Source: a bacterium
GTDB taxonomy: Bacteria; Zixibacteria; MSB-5A5; GN15; FEB-12
NCBI GenBank assembly: GCA_030640905.1
Contig: DAOWIM010000015.1
Span: forward strand, 1-8,587
DNA length: 8,587 bases
Direction: 5' to 3'
Positions 5,918 to 8,587 of the stretch are shown one piece after another. Positions within the stretch are counted from its first letter, which is position 1. Each line of letters begins with the position of its first letter. The notes beneath the pieces were generated by a model. The model saw only the letters and a list, made by a program, of their open reading frames with translations. It ran no database searches and had not been told where the DNA came from. The position numbers were made by a program, and so were the translations under genes.

Positions 5918-7234
5918 TTACTCAAGCGGCCCCCAGACCGGATTAGAGTTGCCTCCGCTCCGTGTCAGGCGGTGCTGGTTGCGGCCGTTAACATCCATAG
6001 TGAAGATATCTCTGGGGCCGAGACGGTTCGACGAAAATATGATGTGCTTACCATCGGGCGAAAAATGCGGGTTCTCATTCTGGCCAACTTCGGTCATCAC
6101 CCTGTAGTCGGTGCCATCGACCCGGATCGAGGCCAGGTCAAAGCGTCCATATTTAGTGCGGCTGACGAAAGTGATCCGGTCGCCGTGTTGTGACCAGATC
6201 GGCGAGTCGTTATACCGTCCCTGGTAGGTCAGTCGGCGCAAGTTCAGGCCATCGGAATCCATGATATAGACTTGTGGTGAGCCGCTTCGGTCGGAAGAGA
6301 AAGCTATGTACTGCCCGTCGGGTGACCAGGTCGGGGAAGAGTCGATGGCGCGATGGCGGGTCAGGCGTTTGATGATCTGCCCCTTCTTGTCGAGAACATA
6401 GATTTCGGAGTTACCATCTTTGGAGAGGACGCAGGCGATCTTGTCACCATCGGGTGAGACGGCCGGGGCGGCAACAATGCCCGGAAAACCGGCCGCTTTG
6501 CTGGTCTTGCCGCTCCGCGTATTGACACGATAGAGGTGTGGATCGCCATCAAGGTAGCTGGTGAAAAATATCTCCTCGCCGTTGGGTGAAAAAGTGGGGG
6601 AGAGGTTGATGCTTCCGGTTTCGGTCAGTTTACGTTCGTTGGCGCCATCGTAGTCGGCAATGTAGAGCTCTTTGATACCGGATCGTTCCCGTACAAAACA
6701 AATCTTTGAATGGAAGATGCCATCATCGCCGGTAAGCGTTCGGACAATATCATTGGCAATCTCATGGCCGAGATAACGCCAGTCGTCCTTGCTGCGTTCA
6801 ACTTTGCCGGCGGCTTCCTGACGGTTGCGGGCGGTATCAAACAAACGCCAGCGAATCCGCAGTTTCTTAGCAGGAAACTCAGCATCAAGCGTGACCAGCA
6901 AGTCGGCACCGAGGCGGCTCCAGCCGAGACGGTCGAGTTCTTTGATCTCGTAGGTTTTCATGTAGAAGCTGTCGATTGGGATAAACTCAAAGTCGGCGTG
7001 GAAATCAATATCGTTCTGGACTATCGCCGTGGTGTAGCGCATGAGGACCGAATCGTTGCGCGTGATGTATTCGCTGCCGACGTATTTCATCTCGTCAATG
7101 CCGATAGGGGTTGCCCGAAAAGCGGTGCCGATAGTATCGAAGTAAACGTTACGGACATCGTCCCATTGAGCTGATGCAGTGGTCGCAGTTGTCAACAGGA
7201 ACAGTGAAAGAAGCAGAACTTTCCATCTCGGCAT
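5918..7234 (-). CDS. tolB: Tol-Pal periplasmic protein TolB
   Basis: TolB is the periplasmic beta-propeller that binds Pal and responds to TolA. The 438-aa length is typical. A signal peptide with TASA before the cut ends at A22. The N-terminal TolB domain spans about 25-170 (including GADLLVTLDAEF). The propeller follows with WSPDG-type motifs whose serines fall at 216, 260, 304, 348 and 392, exactly 44 residues apart; NPVWGPLE closes the ring. The 347-351 copy is degenerate (WSQHG). The N-terminal Pal-binding segment of Proteobacterial TolB is not evident by eye. The start has AAGGA (7241-7245) seven bases upstream, overlapping the stop of the preceding tolA-like gene; the gap is nine bases, so the two are probably coupled. 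Confidence 0.95.
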   Translation of the reverse strand: MPRWKVLLLSLFLLTTATTASAQWDDVRNVYFDTIGTAFRATPIGIDEMKYVGSEYITRNDSVLMRYTTAIVQNDIDFHADFEFIPIDSFYMKTYEIKELDRLGWSRLGADLLVTLDAEFPAKKLRIRWRLFDTARNRQEAAGKVERSKDDWRYLGHEIANDIVRTLTGDDGIFHSKICFVRERSGIKELYIADYDGANERKLTETGSINLSPTFSPNGEEIFFTSYLDGDPHLYRVNTRSGKTSKAAGFPGIVAAPAVSPDGDKIACVLSKDGNSEIYVLDKKGQIIKRLTRHRAIDSSPTWSPDGQYIAFSSDRSGSPQVYIMDSDGLNLRRLTYQGRYNDSPIWSQHGDRITFVSRTKYGRFDLASIRVDGTDYRVMTEVGQNENPHFSPDGKHIIFSSNRLGPRDIFTMDVNGRNQHRLTRSGGNSNPVWGPLE

Positions 7235-7243
7235 GGCATATCC

Positions 7244-7906
7244 TTATCGATTGGTGAACGGGACCGTGATCCCGATGATTTCATCAGTGAACTCGCGTGG
7301 TAATGGCGGAAATGGCGCCGAACGTTCTACCGCCGCCAGGCAGGCATCGTCGAAAGCCAAGATGCCCGAAGATTCCTCAACTCTCACATCGACTACTCTA
7401 CCCGACTTGATGACCTGAAAGTAAATGGTGCAGACGAGGGTGCCATCAAACGCGATGGGGTTACGGAATGATTGGGACAATTTATTAAACGCCTGTCGAA
7501 ACCAGTACGGGTAATCAAATGACGCATTGTCGATTTTTGCTCCCCCGAACGGTGTGCCCGAACCGGTACCGGGAACTTCTACCTGCTCCGGCTCGGTGGT
7601 TGTTTCGCCCTGAGCGCGGCGGACAGTCTTTTTCTCTTTGGGCTTTTCTTTTTGTTCGACCTTGACAGGCTTGGCGACGGCGGGGTCGCTTATCGGTATA
7701 TCGAGTGGCTCATCGAACACCGGTGAGGGGACCGGGATCGGTGGTAGCGGTTCGGGCTGGGACGAAGGCAACTCGGAGGGGGCTGTGATCGACACTCTGA
7801 TAACTTCCCCAAAATCTTTTTTTGCTGGCTGGAAGGGCGCTGAGATTACGGTGGTCAGTATTATCAGCAGATGCAGTAGGAATGAGAGAATAAGTTCGAG
7901 TTTCAT
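7244..7906 (-). CDS. tolA: TolA/TonB-family energy transducer
   Basis: This inner-membrane protein transmits TolQR motor force to the outer membrane. In 220 aa it has one N-terminal membrane helix (about 5-23) containing S8 and H12, the S-x3-H spacing of the TonB/TolA motif that contacts the motor. A Pro-rich periplasmic stretch follows (about 44-75), then a Lys/Glu-rich segment (79-98), a Gly/Thr linker, and a TonB-type C-terminal domain (about 130-217: GTLVCTIYFQVIKSGRVVDV onward). It is about half the length of E. coli TolA and lacks its long helical domain. By sequence it could be called TonB; the place between tolR and tolB argues for TolA. The 34-base gap after tolR has no strong ribosome binding site. 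Confidence 0.85.
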   Translation of the reverse strand: MKLELILSFLLHLLIILTTVISAPFQPAKKDFGEVIRVSITAPSELPSSQPEPLPPIPVPSPVFDEPLDIPISDPAVAKPVKVEQKEKPKEKKTVRRAQGETTTEPEQVEVPGTGSGTPFGGAKIDNASFDYPYWFRQAFNKLSQSFRNPIAFDGTLVCTIYFQVIKSGRVVDVRVEESSGILAFDDACLAAVERSAPFPPLPREFTDEIIGITVPFTNR

Positions 7907-7940
7907 GGTACAGACCGTTACTTAGTGTTTCCGCTGTTGA

Positions 7941-8375
7941 TCAGCGACGGCGTCGGGCGGATTTCTTGTCTTCCTCATGACCTGTCACCAGACCGATACT
8001 TTCAATGCCTATCGCCTTGAGCCGACCGATAACATTGATGGCCGTACCATAAGCGACCGCTGAGTCACCGCGCAGATAAACTGATGACGTACCCTTGGCG
8101 ACGATTTCTTTCTCCACCGCCTCCTCCAGGTTCTCTATCCGCGCCCACACGTCGTTGACGTAGATGCCGCCTTTCTTGTCTATAGTTATTACCACACCCT
8201 CGGTTTCTTCTTCCATCACCGCCGCTTTTGTTTTTGGCAGGTCAACCTCGATACCCGATTGCAGCAGCGGCGCTGATATCATAAAAATGATCAAGAGAAC
8301 GAGGACCACATCAACGAGATTAGTGATATTGATATCGGCCATCGCCCTGTATTCGTGTCGGCGGGGACGCCGCAT
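7941..8375 (-). CDS. tolR: TolR, ExbD-family motor subunit
   Basis: TolR is the inner-membrane partner of TolQ that carries the proton-responsive aspartate and a periplasmic domain. In 144 aa it has a basic cytoplasmic N-terminus (RRPRRHEYR), the motif ADINITNLVDVVLVLLIIF with D22 as the proton-path Asp, one membrane helix (about 19-37), and a periplasmic domain ending in YLRGDSAVAYGTAINVIGRL. The tail KKSARRRR is unusually basic. Its ATG overlaps the tolQ stop by one base (TAATG), which indicates coupling. ExbD is the alternative name; tolB and pal downstream favour TolR. Confidence 0.93.
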   Translation of the reverse strand: MRRPRRHEYRAMADINITNLVDVVLVLLIIFMISAPLLQSGIEVDLPKTKAAVMEEETEGVVITIDKKGGIYVNDVWARIENLEEAVEKEIVAKGTSSVYLRGDSAVAYGTAINVIGRLKAIGIESIGLVTGHEEDKKSARRRR

Positions 8376-8587
8376 TATCGGGCCTCTTTACGGGCGCGGG
8401 CGACGAAGGCGAGGATGAAACTATTGGCAAATTCGTTGATGAATTTTAACTTGTTGTTGGCCCAGTTGTAAGCGATAACGGCCGGGATGGCTGCTCCCAG
8501 CCCGACTATTGTAGCCAGCAGGGCCTCGGCAATGCCGGGGGCTACAATCGCCAGCGAGGCCGATCCGCGCTCGCCGATAGCCCAGAA
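8375..8587 (-). CDS. tolQ: TolQ, ExbB-family motor subunit, C-terminal part
   Basis: The last 70 codons and the stop of a TolQ/ExbB/MotA-family protein are present; the 5' part lies beyond the right edge. The visible sequence includes GSASLAIVAPGIAEALLATI and GLGAAIPAVIAYNWANNK, the conserved region of the last membrane helix. Its threonine (ALLAT) corresponds to the proton-path Thr of TolQ. A short cytoplasmic tail ends ARARKEAR. TolQ forms the pentamer around the TolR dimer. The stop TAA shares its last base with the tolR ATG. Confidence 0.93.
   Translation of the reverse strand, partial: FWAIGERGSASLAIVAPGIAEALLATIVGLGAAIPAVIAYNWANNKLKFINEFANSFILAFVARARKEAR

Noticed and set aside
5873..6193. 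Plus-strand 106-codon frame at the tolB 3' end
   Set aside because: It lies mostly antisense to the conserved propeller of TolB.

Overview
The window comes from a Gram-negative (diderm) bacterium. Its right half carries an almost complete Tol-Pal envelope operon on the minus strand. The compact, divergent Tol proteins and a CpoB homologue with a lipobox suggest a deep-branching lineage outside the Proteobacteria, perhaps in the FCB group. That placement is inference; no rRNA or clade-specific marker is present.

Layout: 1-377 holds an unrecognised open frame on the minus strand running off the left edge. 376-948 (+) encodes a probable GIY-YIG nuclease-domain protein. It is followed at 979-1038 by a 60-bp imperfect inverted repeat with the architecture of an integron attC site. 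1110-2024 (+) encodes a TPR lipoprotein. 2151-3494 is a complete insertion sequence of the IS4 family, with 19-bp inverted repeats and 10-bp target duplications, whose transposase frame is broken near a run of seven T. The IS sits in one arm of a perfect stem-loop. 3518-3852 is a strongly strand-asymmetric (C/A-rich on +) spacer without a convincing gene.

From 3853 to the right edge, all genes are on the minus strand. In transcription order they are tolQ (3' part), tolR, a tolA/tonB-like gene, tolB, pal, cpoB (ybgF), and an unrecognised 181-aa protein whose start overlaps the cpoB stop (ATGA). TolQ-TolR form the proton-driven inner-membrane motor, and the TolA-like protein transmits force across the periplasm. 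TolB and Pal link the outer membrane to peptidoglycan, and CpoB is the periplasmic coordinator. A hairpin with a T-tract and a perfect TATAAT lie between tolB and pal, so pal-cpoB-3853 may also be transcribed separately.

The left third looks accessory (attC-like site, nuclease, IS) and abuts a conserved housekeeping operon. The most notable points are the attC-like element, the transposase frame break with the reconstructable stem-loop target, and the uncharacterised gene coupled to the Tol-Pal operon, which may contain two related half-domains.
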